A stretch of 64,000 nucleotides of DNA from Melastoma dodecandrum (GCA_029817715.1 JARUPY010000397.1:4030001-4094000), one strand, 5' to 3'; shown: positions 22,091 to 35,113, counted from the stretch's first letter. Notes: generated by a model from the sequence alone, not told the origin. Translations and numbers: made by a program.

Positions 22091-25000
22091 GCCGCTCCCG
22101 TTTCTTTTTTTTGGGTAACTTCATTTTTAATTTGATTTTTGTCCGACAAAAAAAAAACAAAAATCAAAGCATAGAGATGATGAATTGAAAATTAATTCGT
22201 AAGCCGCATGGACTTCACCACCCAGAAGTCGTCTCCGAGTCTGACGATTCACCGATAAACTACGACAACCACAAAAAAAGAGTCAAAAGAAGTTGTATAG
22301 GTGATTGGGGATTCATCTGGAATCTTTAGAAAAGAAAGAAAGGACCTGTTTACGTGTGAAATCTATTATTATTCCTGGCTCCCCAAAGAAGGGGCATGCT
22401 GCTACCGCGAGGCCCAAATGCTATCCCACCACCACCTTCTCCTGGAGTCTGTTTGGGTTTGGCCTTACTTAATCATGGGAATTAGCTCTAAAGGGCCTCC
22501 AGTAACGACCTACCTAAACCTACTATTTCATTAACAATCATTTAATTATTTAATTAAATGATACATAAAACTTTTTTTATAATATGAACTCGAAAATTAT
22601 TTATACTCGAATAACCCATTTGAATCGGGTTTTTGACCTATCCCAATTCCTAAGTTATATACCATATATATCCATACCCATTCCTATTAGTTACAAACGT
22701 GTTTTGAAATATATATTTTTTGTGGGTTACAAAGTAGCCTTCTTAATTAGAACTAATCTAGAAATTTTTCATTGTTCACGTAGTTTTCAACTTCAATAAA
22801 AATTAGCAATTAATTTCAAAGTGTTCGTAATGCTTGGAATTCATTTGTAACTAGACTCACTGTCTTTCTAAGACATGTTTATAAAAATTTGGGTCATTTT
22901 TTTTATATTGTAATAGTTTTCGAGTTTTATAAATGAAATTTGGGCAAAAGTGATGGAACTCAACTCCAACTAAACCCTATAAAACCAAAAATCTGAAAAT
23001 CAAGGGGTGCTGGGATTTTGCTTTCTTCAATATTTTATTATTATAATATATAGACCTTCATTTTCGAAATATAAAAATAAATTCCACATCAAATAGTAGT
23101 GCTGCAATTAAAAAAGAAATTTCTTAGGACGGTATATGCTGTCCCCGGCATTTCAGCCTTTCCCGTTTTAAGTCATATGCAACTATCTATAACCTGTGTC
23201 TTACTTATGGTTGTTGAGAATCGAGATCCACGTTGGGCAATAGGTTCGAGATCGAGAAGGTTGATGACAGCATAAATTTCAACTGCTTAAACATAATGAA
23301 TCGGAAAAAGGCTATTGCGAATATGTTAAAAAGTATTTTGAAGTTGAGGTCTGACTAATGGAAAAAGATGAATACGAAACCTATTCACAATTCAATTGTA
23401 TTTATCTAACGAGATTTCGAAAAAAATGTTTAAAGAGACAACATTAGTCAAACTATGAAAAACAATAAATATCATCTCTTACAAATATTCATCATGCTCA
23501 GAAAGATATGTACGATTGATTATCAGTTCAGAGGCCTCAAATTCTTATCTCAATACAGAATTTCTCAAACAAAACTTGAGTGGCAGGGGGCAACCCGAAT
23601 GAGGAGATAATCTTTGACGAGAATTCGAAATTGTCCATCCCATTCCGAGCTAAAGACCAATCCAGCGTTCATTTTTGCCGATTCCAACGTGGGATGGGAT
23701 AGACGAGCTCACCCTCTCGGCCCAACAAAGTTTTGAATGAATTGAACAAAAGAATTACAACAATACCGTCTTCGGGGACGTCTCCTACTCCTCCTCCTGA
23801 GAAGGAAAACATCTCCTTCCTCCTCTGATTTAAGTGGCATTCGAGAATCCCTCTCGTGCTTTAGGCGGGACCGGATTGTATGCTTCATATGAGCGTTCGG
23901 AATAAATCTTAGATCGGTGGGACGGGACAGTGTAGTACATCTTAGGCATGCATACCCCCCCACCTCTCTACATATCTTTTTCCTATCTATCCTCAAACCC
24001 CGGAATGCCAGAAGATTCTTGATGGCATTAGGATAACATTTTCTTTTCTTCTTCTTTAAAAGAAGAAGAAATGTGTAATAAATTCTAATCGTATTAATTA
24101 CTTATTAGACCACAACGCCGCCCTGCCCCCACGCTCAAAATAAATTCAATATCCCGGAAATAGTCTTGACACGTGTCGGTCTAGGGACACAGGTACAAAT
24201 ATTCGGACAAAAACCCACCCCCCCACAAATTCCGAAACTCTGCCCTTTCCGTATCTGTGTCGGAAGAAACTGATGGGTTTTAAAAAAATGGTAAGAAATA
24301 TAAATACGTCCTAATAATTTATATATCGTTATTCGAAAAAGTTTATGAACGTTAAATGGCGTGACACCTCAATGTCACTCTCGGGTGCTAACTCTCGGTG
24401 CTCTTAGAAAACTCTCTAGGAAGCCTTTTTTTTCTCACAATAAAGTGATGACTCTCGCTTTTTCCACTCTAAAAATTTATTATTTGACAAATTTTGAAAA
24501 TTAACACCATGTTTCGCGAAAACATTATCTTGAAATAAAAGTATTGTTTACTAGTCCGAAATTTATCATAGAATCAAAATTCAAAATAGGACATCGATTT
24601 TAAAATTCGTCAAATAACGACATGTACTTATGTTAAAACTTGTTGTTTTGCCTCTAAAAAATGAAGAACTCATGTTTTATAAGTTAATTTAATTTTATTA
24701 TTTGACAAATTTTGAAAGTTACTGCTTCATCTTATAAAATAATTTCCTGACAAAGCTTATTGTGTCATCGGAAATTTATCACATAAAGTATGTCCAAGTT
24801 TAAGGATAGTGCTTTTCACATGAATGTATTCCCTATGTATCCTTATTCGACGAGGAGAGGAAAATAGAAACTTTTCCAAAATGATTTCGAAATTGCGCTT
24901 ATTAATTTATATTTATCAAATTCGGTTAAAATTCATTTTAAACACCAAACTTTTAGAAGGCACCAATTATATTTATATTATTTAGAAAAATATTTTCTTG

Positions 25001-25134
25001 AAAAAAATTTAACTTTTTGTTGAGCTTAATAATTAAAAATTGAATTTGGAACGGCTCATGAATAATTAGTGGGCCTGAAAGGGTCTTCTCTTCCTTCAAA
25101 TATGGTACAACTTCTTTTTCTTAAGCCATAAAAA
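22091..25134. other. AT-rich intergenic region without a recognisable gene
   Basis: Short frames only. A perfect 24-base inverted repeat of TTCTTCTTCTTT type is at about 24047-24071. A ttattatttgacaaattttgaaa word occurs twice (24477 and 24697). The minus frame at 23709-23996 (95 codons, Arg-rich tail) resembles nothing recognised. Confidence 0.5.
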
Positions 25135-25270
25135 ATTCAGAGGGGACAAATTGAATGTGAAGAAATTTAATGGGATTATGCATAATTTTAATTTTTTTTA
25201 ACAAAAACATGGCGGCCATGGCCATCCCGCGTCCCCCTAGCTCCTCCGTCTATGTCGGTACAGAAATAGT
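25135..25270. repeat. Dispersed repeat, partner of about 20-155
   Basis: Shares GGGGACAAATTGAATG, GATTATGCATAATTTTAATT, the CGCGTCCCC / CTCGTCCCC word and TATCTCGGTACAGAAATAG-like end with the start of the window. The two copies flank the whole copia and TIR region. Confidence 0.6.
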
Positions 25271-25526
25271 ATTTTTTTTTTAATTTCAAAATACGGTTTC
25301 AGTTTGCTAAACTACGATAACATTCTATGACGTAGTTGAAAATTATGTCACTCAATTTACAAAAAGGACGAGATTCTGAACCGCGTAAATATGATAATTG
25401 AGCAGTGACTGTACAAACCTGTCATATTAAAATGATTGGGATTACCCTTCTAATCAAACAGTGAACATTTTTTCGGATCAATATTATGTACAACCAGTAC
25501 AATATAACAATTGATCCGATATTTTG

Positions 25527-25570
25527 GAGCATTCATCACGGTAGAGCTAGTATGAGTAGTGTTATCCATG
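25527..25570 (-). pseudogene. First ~15 codons of a further pararetrovirus ORF1, cut by the host junction
   Basis: Complement of 25527-25569 repeats the start of copy A's ORF1 (33638-33680) with a few substitutions, including Asn for Thr at residue 3. It then ends in unrelated plant sequence (about 25526). It shows that copy A was followed by another unit in tandem. Confidence 0.8.
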
Positions 25571-25647
25571 GTGGTGTGGGCAAGGTGCTGCTCCAGGGAG
25601 GGTTCCTAGTCTAGATCTCTCACTCCCCTCGAAGAAAAGAAAGGAAA

Positions 25648-25660
25648 GGCTCTTATACCA
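25648..25660 (-). other. Primer binding site of the pararetrovirus (tRNA-iMet), left copy
   Basis: TGGTATAAGAGCC on the minus strand, one mismatch (A for C at position 7) from the tRNA-iMet complement. It lies about 80 bases before ORF1, between ORF2 and ORF1. Confidence 0.8.
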
Positions 25661-25843
25661 ATAATACGACTGTCACAAACGTCACAAACAACTATAAGAA
25701 AGGGAGATGTTGTTCAAAGACAGAAGCTTCGACCACCAGAACAGAACAACTCGAGAGTTGATCAGGGTCGGAAATAAAGCAGCGGAATATATAAACATAG
25801 GATTTTTCTAAAAGGATATCCGAGTCCTTTTAGAGAAAGTAGT

Positions 25844-26218
25844 TTAGGCAGTAGATAGATACAAATGTTGCTTGATATACCAAGCAAGATACTGCCGATA
25901 CTGGACATGGTTGCGGAGGGAAATCCATCCGCCACATAGATCCCAAGGGTTGAGGAAGATCCATTCCTCACCTGGCTCCATGCAGTTGAAGTAAGAAAGC
26001 TGGGCCCCAATTGTGTGAAGCACACAGTTTCGGGCCTTATAGTCTATGTACTCATCTAATGCAGTGATGGTACGGGTAAAATGTTTAAGAGTTTTCTTCT
26101 TCTTCCAGAGTGGCTCGTCATACTGTCGACGAATGCTGTGGAAGTGGCTACGTAAGACATCACTATTGGGAAAGGGGGGTTTGCGGAAACGCTGTCTTCC
26201 TAGTGGAGGCCTCATCAC
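25844..26218 (-). CDS. Pararetrovirus ORF2, copy A (124 aa, unknown function)
   Basis: Opens MMRPPLGRQRFRKPPFP and is intact. The N-terminal half is strongly basic (LWKKKKTLKHF). The C-terminal half holds NPWDLCGGW and a Tyr/His-rich helix (YRQYLAWYIKQHLYL). No domain recognised and no membrane segment. It lies downstream of ORF1 and the putative promoter and upstream of the primer site, so it would be in the long leader of the pregenomic RNA. Copies B, C and D are intact too and differ by only a few residues. Confidence 0.75.
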   Translation of the reverse strand: MMRPPLGRQRFRKPPFPNSDVLRSHFHSIRRQYDEPLWKKKKTLKHFTRTITALDEYIDYKARNCVLHTIGAQLSYFNCMEPGEEWIFLNPWDLCGGWISLRNHVQYRQYLAWYIKQHLYLSTA

Positions 26219-26840
26219 ACCTACTATCAGTGGCCGCGACCTGCGCCTGGCAGCCCTCCTGGCTATAATGGCAAGTGGTCCTTATGGCAGTCGATAGCTT
26301 TACGGTTCTGAGAGAACTCTACCGAGTTAACAGTGTACTGCAAACATCCATTTCACAATTAGAGTTTAAGCAGCCAAAATCACAATACTCATCACAAGAT
26401 TTTAGAGTTTGTCTAGGGAAGAGTCCGTTCTTTAAACAGGTCATACCATTATACTGAATTAGATAACATAGACACGGAACAGTAAGGTAAGAAAGTTGCC
26501 AGCTTTAACCAAATACAAATATTAACAAAGGTGATAGAGGGTAGACAATTAAAACAAAGCAGAACCTGAAAAACTCTGGAAACAAGAGTGATAAAATAAA
26601 TGCAAGATAAAGCATACGATGGATGCTGGACAAAAGAGTCATGAATTTGGGTTTTCTGGTTTTTGCAGATTTTTTTGGGTTTATCGAAGATGAGGGGGTT
26701 TCTTGAGAGATCGTCGATCTAGGGAACCACTACTGGATAACACCTTGAGAGAAACTTAGCCGGCCATGGATATGGAGAAACTACTTGTGTATTAGCTCTG
26801 AATGTAAAATTGCTCTACTCGCTCCTCTGGTGGGAGTGTC

Positions 26841-26848
26841 TATTTATA
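26841..26848 (-). promoter_or_regulatory. Putative pregenomic RNA promoter TATA box, copy A
   Basis: TATAAATA on the minus strand in the non-coding region after ORF1, followed by GACACTCCCACCAGAGG. Conserved at the same place in all copies. The predicted leader (about 600 bases) precedes ORF2. Confidence 0.6.
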
Positions 26849-27002
26849 TTACAAAGATTACACTATTGCCAATTGAAAGCAAAGTTGTAAAGCTAAGTTA
26901 GTGGAGCGTAATTTGCGGAGGAATCTTGCAGCTTTTGGAAAGTTGTTTGGCTGCTAGTACCGGCCTTATCGCTAAGGCATCTTTTCTATTCCTCGTGGGC
27001 GG

Positions 27003-30000
27003 CTACTCTCTCGGTCGCTTTCCTCGATTGTCGGGGGAGTGCGCTGAACTTCTTTTTTGAGTGGATGAGGGACCCGCTGAAGATTCTGGATTTGGGCCGG
27101 ATGGGTTTGATGAGCTTGGGCCAAGGTCCACCTTGTCTAGGAAGTCTTGTGCAATGTCTTCCCAATATACTCCGTCATCTTGGTGCTCATGCTGGTGGAG
27201 CGCGCATTGGAGCATGTGAACATGGTTCGGGTCTGTGAACTGGATCTGATGTTGGAGTACCACGTCTGGATCTAAGTATGGAACTCCGTTCTCTTTACAG
27301 AGCCTGATCTTCAAAAATTCGTTGTCAGTAATGGCCATTTCTCTATCTGAATGGAGTGGAGCTTCATGAACTAGAGAAAATGGAAGACTGGCGAATTCGT
27401 CTACTGTGTTGATGGAGGCCATTGCTTGTAGTCTTGAGTCGAAATACCAGTACCTGCGAAAAAGATAAACTGAATATGGGGTTATATCGCCGAACTTGAA
27501 GTATCTGTCTTGGTGAGCTTCAATCCAAATCTTCCACTGTGTTAATGGAGCAAACCATGCTAGTACTTCAGCTAAGTGAGAGTGAGGCCTTCTATGTGGT
27601 GTGAAAGTATAGAGGTCTCCCAATTGTCCCAGATAAGTGAGTAGTTCTTCGGTGGGGAATTCAAGAGCCATTATGTGTTTGTGCAGGAGATACCATAAGA
27701 GCCATTTTAGTTCCTCAGGGAAGATACTCATTGGTTCAATAGGTATGACTCTGAGGAAAGGGTAGCAGGGATGTAATCCTTGTTCTGGGAACATCATTCG
27801 TCCGTATTTGCTAAAAATTCTTTCCAGATATCGTTTTATCATGAGGCTAGAACTGGCAAGGACTTCTTCTACGTGTTCCTTGTTATTATAATGGATAATC
27901 TCTGGGGGAAGAATCCTCCTCATATCCAATGGCTTTGGCACATATGTGCGTATCATGGCCTGCAAGCTTGGAACTTCCTGTAGTGAAGGGTTAGATATAT
28001 CAAAGGGCCGGGAAAGGAAGTCAGCAACCACATTGGTTCTGCCTTTGATATGTTTGGCGGTGAAGGTGTATTGCGAAAACCATTCTGAGAGTCTGAGTAG
28101 CTGTGCATTCGGTATCTTCTTCTGTGTGAACTTAATCATGGATGGGAAAGAAGACATGTCACTTTCAATAATGAAATGATGGCCAATGAGATGGAACTCA
28201 AACTTTTTGATGCCATACTTGACTGCCAAAATTTCCTTCATGGTTGAGTGATAGTGCTGCTCAGCTGTGTTAAATCTCCCAGATTTATAGGCACATACCT
28301 GGCGTTTACCATCCTTTTCCTCTAAGAGGATGGCGGCCCAAAATTGGTCACTTGCATCTGTTTGGAGAATGCGAACTCCATTTGAAGGGATCTGCAAGGG
28401 AGGAAGCATCTGTAAATGGGTTTTTAGATACTTAACTGCTTCGGTTTGGGCTGGCCCCCAAGGTGATGAATCTTTCTTGAGTTGGGCCTCTAATGGACTG
28501 GTGTACCTGCTGATTTTAGGAACAAAATCTCTCAGGTAATTAACAATTCCCAGAAATTGCTGGACTTGTTTCTTTGTCAGATTTAGGTCAGGGAATTTTA
28601 ATAGTTCTTGGGCTATATGAGGTCCAGGGTGATACTGTCCATTGGCTAGTCTCATTCCCAAGAATTCCACTGAATGTTCAAAGAGTCTCATTTTTTTCTC
28701 TGAGAGCATTATGCCATGTTCCTGTACAAGGCCTGCAAATTGTTTTAGCAGTTTTTCATGCGAAGGCCTGTCTGGGCTGAATAGCAGGATGTCATCAATA
28801 TAAACAAGTGCATAGTCTAAGATCGGTTCAAAGATCTTTATCATAACTTTCTGGAAAAGAGACGGGGCAGTCTTTAGACCAAAGGGTAATACCGTCCATT
28901 GGTAATGTCCGTCTGGGATACAGAATCCCGTTTTCCATTTGTCATCAGGGTGTATGCCAAGTTGCCAAAAGCCACTCTTAAGGTCAAATTTTGAAAATAT
29001 TTTTGCTTTGGCAAGTGAAGAGAATAATACTGTTCTTCTTGGCACAGGAAACTTATCATCTTGTAGGAACTGATTTAGAGGTTGATAATTTATAACTAAC
29101 CTCCGTTTCCCCCTGATCTGTTCAGAACGCTTGTTTACGTAAAACGCCTCACATGCCCACTGTGAGTCTGTTGGCTCAATTAATCCCTGCTGTAATAGAG
29201 AAGCACATTCTTTCTTAGCAGCTTTAGTATCATCAGGATTCATACCTGAATGGCTAGCCTTTGTGGGATTAATGTCTTCATTTTGTTTAAATGGCAGTCG
29301 AACAAAGAACTTGGAATTCTTCCATAATGGATGAGGGCATTTCTGTAGAAACTCTTCATGACTTTCTGCAAAGGATGAGTTGAACAATTGTTTCATTCTT
29401 TCTGCAGGCTCAATAGAAAACATCCGGGTTAGTGATGTATATGGTTTGAAATTTCCACGATATTTGAGTCCTGTAGACAAGACCATCAACTCGGGTAGCT
29501 TGTGCAGAATGTTCCATCCAAGTACTATATCTCTGCCTGGAAGATCTGTGACATATAAGGAGGATTTGATAATGCAGTTGTGAAAAAGCTTTATACTTAA
29601 ATCCTTAGTCTTATGAGTGGTTTGGAATACGTCACTTGATGCAGCCACAAATTTCTTCATGTATGGCACCAGAAATTGTTGTGGCACGAGTACTGGGTTA
29701 ATCATGCTTTCTGCTGCTCCAGTGTCTATGAAAGCAATGGCAGTAACTGGTCTATCGTACTTGGAAAAATATACCTGGACCTTTATATGTGGTGCCATCT
29801 AAGAAGCAGCAATGAGTGGGAGTTGTTTGCATGAATCTTTTCCACGAGTTTCTTCCTCATCAGAGTCTCCTGTGACAATGATGGTACCATTATTGGATTC
29901 TCCAGAGGGTACTTGCCTTATAGGAATGACGGGGAAGTTCTGTCCTTCTGGATGAACTCTGATGGTGTATATTCCCTCTTCAGTTTCTGTTCCTGAAAAT

Positions 30001-33000
30001 TCTCCTTCAAGACAAAAAACTGTCTTTTTAGTTGGGAATTCTTCTAAGGAGAAAAGAGATTCAAGATCATCATTCCTCAAGGATGTCTGGGTGCATTCTT
30101 CAATTTGCGCCATTAAGCCTTTTCCCCTTCTGGGGCAGTTCTTTGCAAAGTGGTCAGGCTTATTACAAATGAAGCATCTGGTGGACTTCCTTTGTGGTCC
30201 AACCTTCCTTTTGAACCTGAGGAATCTTTTCCACTTCTTTGGAAATCTGCGTGATTTCTTAAGGGACCTTTTCTCCTTGGAAGAGTCCTTCTTCCCATGC
30301 TTGGTTTTGTGTGGTTTAATTCCTGGAGCACAAGAACACAAATATTTGGACGTACATTTAATTTTGTACCTGGTTTTCTTGGTTCTGCAGACCTGATCTA
30401 GACGTTTGTCTTGATTGAGGAATCCTTGGATGATTTCTTTCCTTTGGCACAGCTCGTTGACTCCTGAAAGGATTTCTTGTTGAATCTGTCCGACCGTTAG
30501 TTGAGCAATTCTAATATTCTTACTGATAAGGCTTTTCTCAACCATAGCAGATATAGGTGGTTCTATTGAAGATAGAAATACAGGTTTGTATGTATTGTCT
30601 CCACCTAAATGCAAGAATAGATGCAGCATCCTTTGAAAATGTTTATCCAAATCTTGTACCTTGTAAGAGCAGCATCTTCGCTGAAAGAATTCTGTCCTTT
30701 TTTCTTCTAAGAGGTCATTTGGGTTGCCAATTAGATGAAGGTGGAGGTTGTTCATGAAGTCTGGTAAAGTCATGTTTACCATCTGGATTTGATCTTGTTC
30801 TGAGAACAAATTCCACCATGTCTGCAATATGCCATGAAAGTTGGAGGTCAAATTTGTAAGGATATCAGAGGTGTTATATACAGTTACCCTTTTGTGGATA
30901 CACCACGCAAGAAAATCTTGTATGCGCTGAGGCCATTGGGTTCGTGGTATGTCATCAAAGGTGAACTTGGTATTTCCCTCTGTTCTCCTAGGAGGAGTTT
31001 CTTCCATTGACTCATCTGACTGTACTTCTTCTTGTCTATAGGTACTAGTTTCTGTCTCATCTCTGTCTGCCATGAATAAGTGAGGTAATACTAAGGATGA
31101 GACTTCTGTGGTAACATCAGATACCTGATCTGTTTCATCCGTAGAGGTGCTTTCTTCGGATGAGGAGGTAGTTTCTTCTGATGAGCTTTCAGAAGTACTA
31201 TTTTCTTCGTACCTGTCTGCCATTTGAATCTGGGAAGGCATAAAAAGTGGACACTGGGAGAAATAGCTGTCAATAGGGTCATGGTTATCATAATACCCGT
31301 CAGAAATATTTTCAGAAAGACTGGGTGAGGACTGAAGAGTAGTCGTTGTTACCCATTTCCTTGTTGGGCGATCAAGAGGGTCCTGATGTCCTCGGATCAT
31401 TAACTGCTGTGTCTGAGGGCTAGGACTAGACTGTGTCTCTGGACTGGGTGTCCAGTGTCTTTCTGTAGGTCTGGAGCTTTCTACCTTTCTTTTTCCCTCT
31501 TTAATCTCATTTCTTCTTCTGGATGACTTCTGTTGTTCTCTAATAACTTCTCTAATTTCTGCAGGATCTTTCTTTCCAGCTTGTCCATACAGAGGAGGAG
31601 CGTTAGAAGATACTTGCATAAATGATGAAGTCATGTTACCAAAATCCAGAATATCAAAAGGCTTTGAGATGGGATTTAAACTTAACCCATAGCTTTGTGG
31701 GATAACTTGTGGTCGTCCAAAGCTTAGTAGACTGGCAGGGTCTGGTTGTCTGTTTAGATCCACCTGCTTGTCTTCTATGATCTTGATCTGCCTTTTGAGT
31801 TTGGCGATCTCATCATCTGGGTCAGACCTAAAATAAGAAGGGTATTTGCCCTTTTCAAAGTTATCTAACCTCTTATGAAGAGATTGGAGCATCGTCTGGT
31901 TTTTATCCTGATGAGCGTCTATCTTTGCACTGAGCCTGGCTTCTGTCCCTGTCAAAAGTTCCTGGACAGTGTCTATTTTTCTGCAGATAGTATTGAGTCC
32001 TGCATTCTGTGCTAAGGCATTCTGGCTTTGCCAGTTTAGGACATTTTCTGCAATACTATTTCTCAGGGGGTTACCCTGTGCATCAACACCTGTGGGAATA
32101 GGAATTTTGGAACAGTATTTAATACCGTCTATAGTTTGCTCATCCTGAGTTGGGAAGTTTAACTCTCCAGATCTTCCCATCATCATGATCTCTGATGGGG
32201 TGCAAATAGGTATTGGCTTTGCAGCTTCTTGAGCACAACTAGTGGGTGTAACTTCCCCTAGGATTACCTGCAAAGAAGGGTTCTTCTTCTGCCACTTGAG
32301 GATATTTTGATAGCAGGGTAATACCTTAGAGGGCTTCTTTTTAGGCCGTAACCGTGGGGCCTGGTCAATCAGGAACTGCCATGCTCCATAATCTGTTTTG
32401 ATTTGGGGAGCGGCGTCTGCCTCATCATCTTTAGGAGGCTTCTCATCTTGATCATTATCATCATCACTGTCAGAGTCAGAGTCAGGAAGTTTTCTTCGTC
32501 CTGACCTTTTCTTTCTTATGGTGTCCTCATCATCACTTAAGAGGTGCTCATCTTTGCATCCGCAGATGTCTGAGGAACAAACATCCCAGTAGCAGTGGTC
32601 AGTGGTTGGGTCTCTGAAGTGATATATCTCTTGTCCCTGTTCATCAAAAGAATGGATGATACGGTTAAGGGGATCAGGTTTCTTTCGCCGTGGAAGAGGT
32701 TGCATCATGAACATAGTTGGGAAAATCGAAGGAGTTGGGGCATCCTTCTCATGTGACCGGTCAAATTTGATGACAACAGTGCCATCTCTCTCCCTGATGA
32801 ACTTTGTTTCTGAGGACTGGATGGGTTTGACCTTTTGCTGGGTTTTTTCATAGTTGGTGATCCATCTTTCTGGCAAAAGCCGGAGAAGATCACTCCTGCT
32901 GATCTGCCTGGGGACATATAGGCATGTGGGAGCTTGTGAGTTATGGTAATCACTTCGGATAAGTAAAGCATCACCATTATTGTCAGCAACGTTGAGGTCT

Positions 33001-33680
33001 AGTGCATGATTCTGCACTCTGTAAGCCATTTGATAGTGCATGGTTGCCTCAATGGAATTCTCATCTTGTTCTGGTCCTGCAATCTGGACCTGTACTTGTA
33101 AGGCATCCAGTATGTTTGAATCCTGTAGAGACATACAAAAGTTGGGATAAAGTGTAACAAATACTGTCCCAGCATTTAGTGTTGTTTCTACGGTGCCGAT
33201 ACAAGCATGTTGATATTCTCTGTATCTGACGTCCAAGAGGGCCATTCTTGCTGTGACTGGAAGACCTTTCCTGCCATGATAGGTTAGTGCAAGTCTAATG
33301 GCACCGAAATGGAGATGGGTATATCCTCTGTCAATCCATTGTTTTGGGAATTCAGCAGGCAGCTGTAGGGACACAAATTGTTCCTTGTGTGTGGCCCAGA
33401 TGGGGTGTTGGCTGAATTTGCTGGCCTGGACATACTCTAATACCTTTGACGAAGGATGTCTGATCAGCGTCCGGATACTCCTTATGGGATTCAAGGAAGG
33501 TTTGGTGAAGGCGGCATACGGATTAAGGAGAGGAAGTTTTGTTTCCTCCCATTCTTCTTTATGGGTTATCTCATATAACCCTCCAAGTTTGTCAGAAGTA
33601 GAGGTTCTTATACTAAGGCCTGAGTCTAGTGTGATGGGAGCATTCATCACGGTAGAGCTAGTATGAGTAGTTGTATCCAT
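27003..33680 (-). pseudogene. Pararetrovirus ORF1 polyprotein, copy A: complete 5' end, one amber codon
   Basis: Starts at ATG 33680 and ends at 27003. An amber TAG at 29801-29799 divides it into 1293 and 931 codons; the other copies read CAG there. Order: 30K-type movement protein (residues ~1-300, with NAGTVFVTLYPNF and VTARMALLDVRY); a Cys-containing acidic linker; a coiled coil (IAKLKRQIKIIEDKQ); a Ser/Glu acidic stretch; capsid core (DFLAWCIHKRVTVY, LQTWWNLFSEQD); CCHC knuckle CFICNKPDHFAKNC (~1170). After the stop come protease AFIDTGAAES, RT with SKFDLKSGFWQLG and YIDDILLFS, RNase H (TDASDQFWAA, ILAVKYG, ESDMSS) and about 330 C-terminal residues of no recognised fold. Only this copy has the movement-protein N-terminus. 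The second part opens on an ATG directly after the stop. Confidence 0.92.
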
Positions 33681-33758
33681 GGTGGTGTGGGCAAGGTGTT
33701 TCTCCAGGTAGGGTTCCTAGTCTAGATCTCTCATTCCCCTTAAAAAAAAGAAAGGAAA

Positions 33759-33771
33759 GGCTCTTATACCA
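33759..33771 (-). other. Primer binding site of the pararetrovirus (tRNA-iMet), between copies B and A
   Basis: Same TGGTATAAGAGCC as at 25648-25660 and 79 bases upstream of copy A's ORF1 start. The 8111-base distance between the two sites gives the genome unit length. Confidence 0.8.
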
Positions 33772-33954
33772 ATAATACGACTGTCACAAACGTCACAAAC
33801 AACTATAAGAAAGGGAGATGTTGTTCAAAGACAGAAGCTTCGACCACCAGAACAGAACAACGCGAGAGTTGCTCAAGGTCGGAAATAAAGCAGCGGAATA
33901 TATAAACATAGGATTTTTCTAAAAGGATATCCGAGTCCTTTTAGAGAAAGTAGT

Positions 33955-34329
33955 TTAGGCAGTAGTTAGATACAGATGTTGCTTGATATACCAAGCAAGA
34001 TACTGCCGATATTGGACATGGTTGCGGAGGGAAGTCCATCCGCCACATAAATCCCAAGGGTTGTGGAAAATCCATTCCTCACCTGGTTTCATGCAGTTGA
34101 AGTAAGAAAGCTGGGCCTCAATTGTGTGAATCACACAGTTTTGGGCCTTATAGTTTATGTACTCATCTAATGCAGTAATGGTACGGGTAAAATGTTTAAG
34201 AGTTTTCTTCTTCTTCCAGAGCGGCTCGTCATACTGTCGAGGAATGCTGTGGAAGTGGCTACGTAATACATTACTGTTGGGAAAGGGAGGTTTGCGGAAA
34301 CGCTGTCTTCCTAGTGGAGGCCTCATCAC
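33955..34329 (-). CDS. Pararetrovirus ORF2, copy B (124 aa)
   Basis: Intact copy of the small ORF, with substitutions such as Pro for Arg in SIPRQYD, Gln-Asn-Cys-Val-Ile in place of Arg-Asn-Cys-Val-Leu, and TTA at the end. No known function. It keeps the LWKKKKTLKHF basic patch and NPWDLCGGW motif. Confidence 0.75.
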   Translation of the reverse strand: MMRPPLGRQRFRKPPFPNSNVLRSHFHSIPRQYDEPLWKKKKTLKHFTRTITALDEYINYKAQNCVIHTIEAQLSYFNCMKPGEEWIFHNPWDLCGGWTSLRNHVQYRQYLAWYIKQHLYLTTA

Positions 34330-34951
34330 ACCTACTATCAGTGGCCGCGACCTGCGCCTGGCAGCCCTTCTGGCTATAACGGCAAGTGGTCCTTATGGCA
34401 GTCGATAGCTTTACGGTTCTGAGAGAACTCTACCGAGTTAACAGTGTACTGCAAACATCCATTTCACAATTAGAGTTTAAGCAGCCAAAATCACAATACT
34501 CATCACAAGATTTTAGAGTTTGTCTAGGGAAGAGTCCGTTCTTTAAACAGGTCATACCATTATACTGAATTAGATAACATAGACACGGAACAACAAGGTA
34601 AGAAAGTTGCCAGCTTTAACCAAATACAAATATCTACAAAGATGATAGAGGATAAACAATTAAAATAAAGCAGAACCTGGAAAACTCTGGAAACAAGAGT
34701 GATAAAATGAATGCAAGATAAAGCACACGATGGATGCTGGAAAAAAGAGTCATGAATTTGGGTTTTCTGGGTTTTGCAGATTTTTTTGGGTTTATCGAAG
34801 ATGAGGGGGTTTCTTGAGAGATCGTCGATCTAGGGAACCACTACTGGATAACACCTTGAGAGAAACTTAGCCGGCCATGGATATGGAGAAACTACTTGTG
34901 TATTAGCTCTAAATGTAAAATTGCTCTACTCGCTCCTCTGGTGGGAGTGTC

Positions 34952-34959
34952 TATTTATA
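34952..34959 (-). promoter_or_regulatory. Putative pregenomic RNA promoter TATA box, copy B
   Basis: Same motif and context as copy A. Transcription from here would pass ORF2, the primer site and the whole of copy A. Confidence 0.6.
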
Positions 34960-35113
34960 TTACAAAGATTACACTATTGCCAATTGAAAGCAAAGTTGTA
35001 AAGCTAAGTTAGTGGAGCGTAATTTGCGGAGGAATCTTGCAGCTTTTGGAAAGTTGTTTGGCTGCTAGTACCGGCCTTATCGCTAAGGCATCTTTTCTAT
35101 TCCTCGTGGGCGG

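Noticed and set aside
23709..23996. 95-codon minus frame with an arginine-rich tail
   Set aside because: Considered as an organelle-derived insert or small gene; no recognised similarity and surrounding DNA looks non-coding.
22091..25134. tRNA or rRNA genes in the intergenic stretch
   Set aside because: No cloverleaf arms, A/B boxes or ribosomal core sequence could be supported by eye.
26046..26297. 83-codon frame antisense to ORF2, present in all copies
   Set aside because: Antisense shadow of ORF2; hydrophobic and basic runs arise from the complement of Lys- and Arg-rich codons.
29962..30396. 144-codon plus frame opposite the capsid region of copy A (and equivalents in B, C, D)
   Set aside because: Repeated in each copy only because it mirrors conserved ORF1 sequence; no feature of its own.
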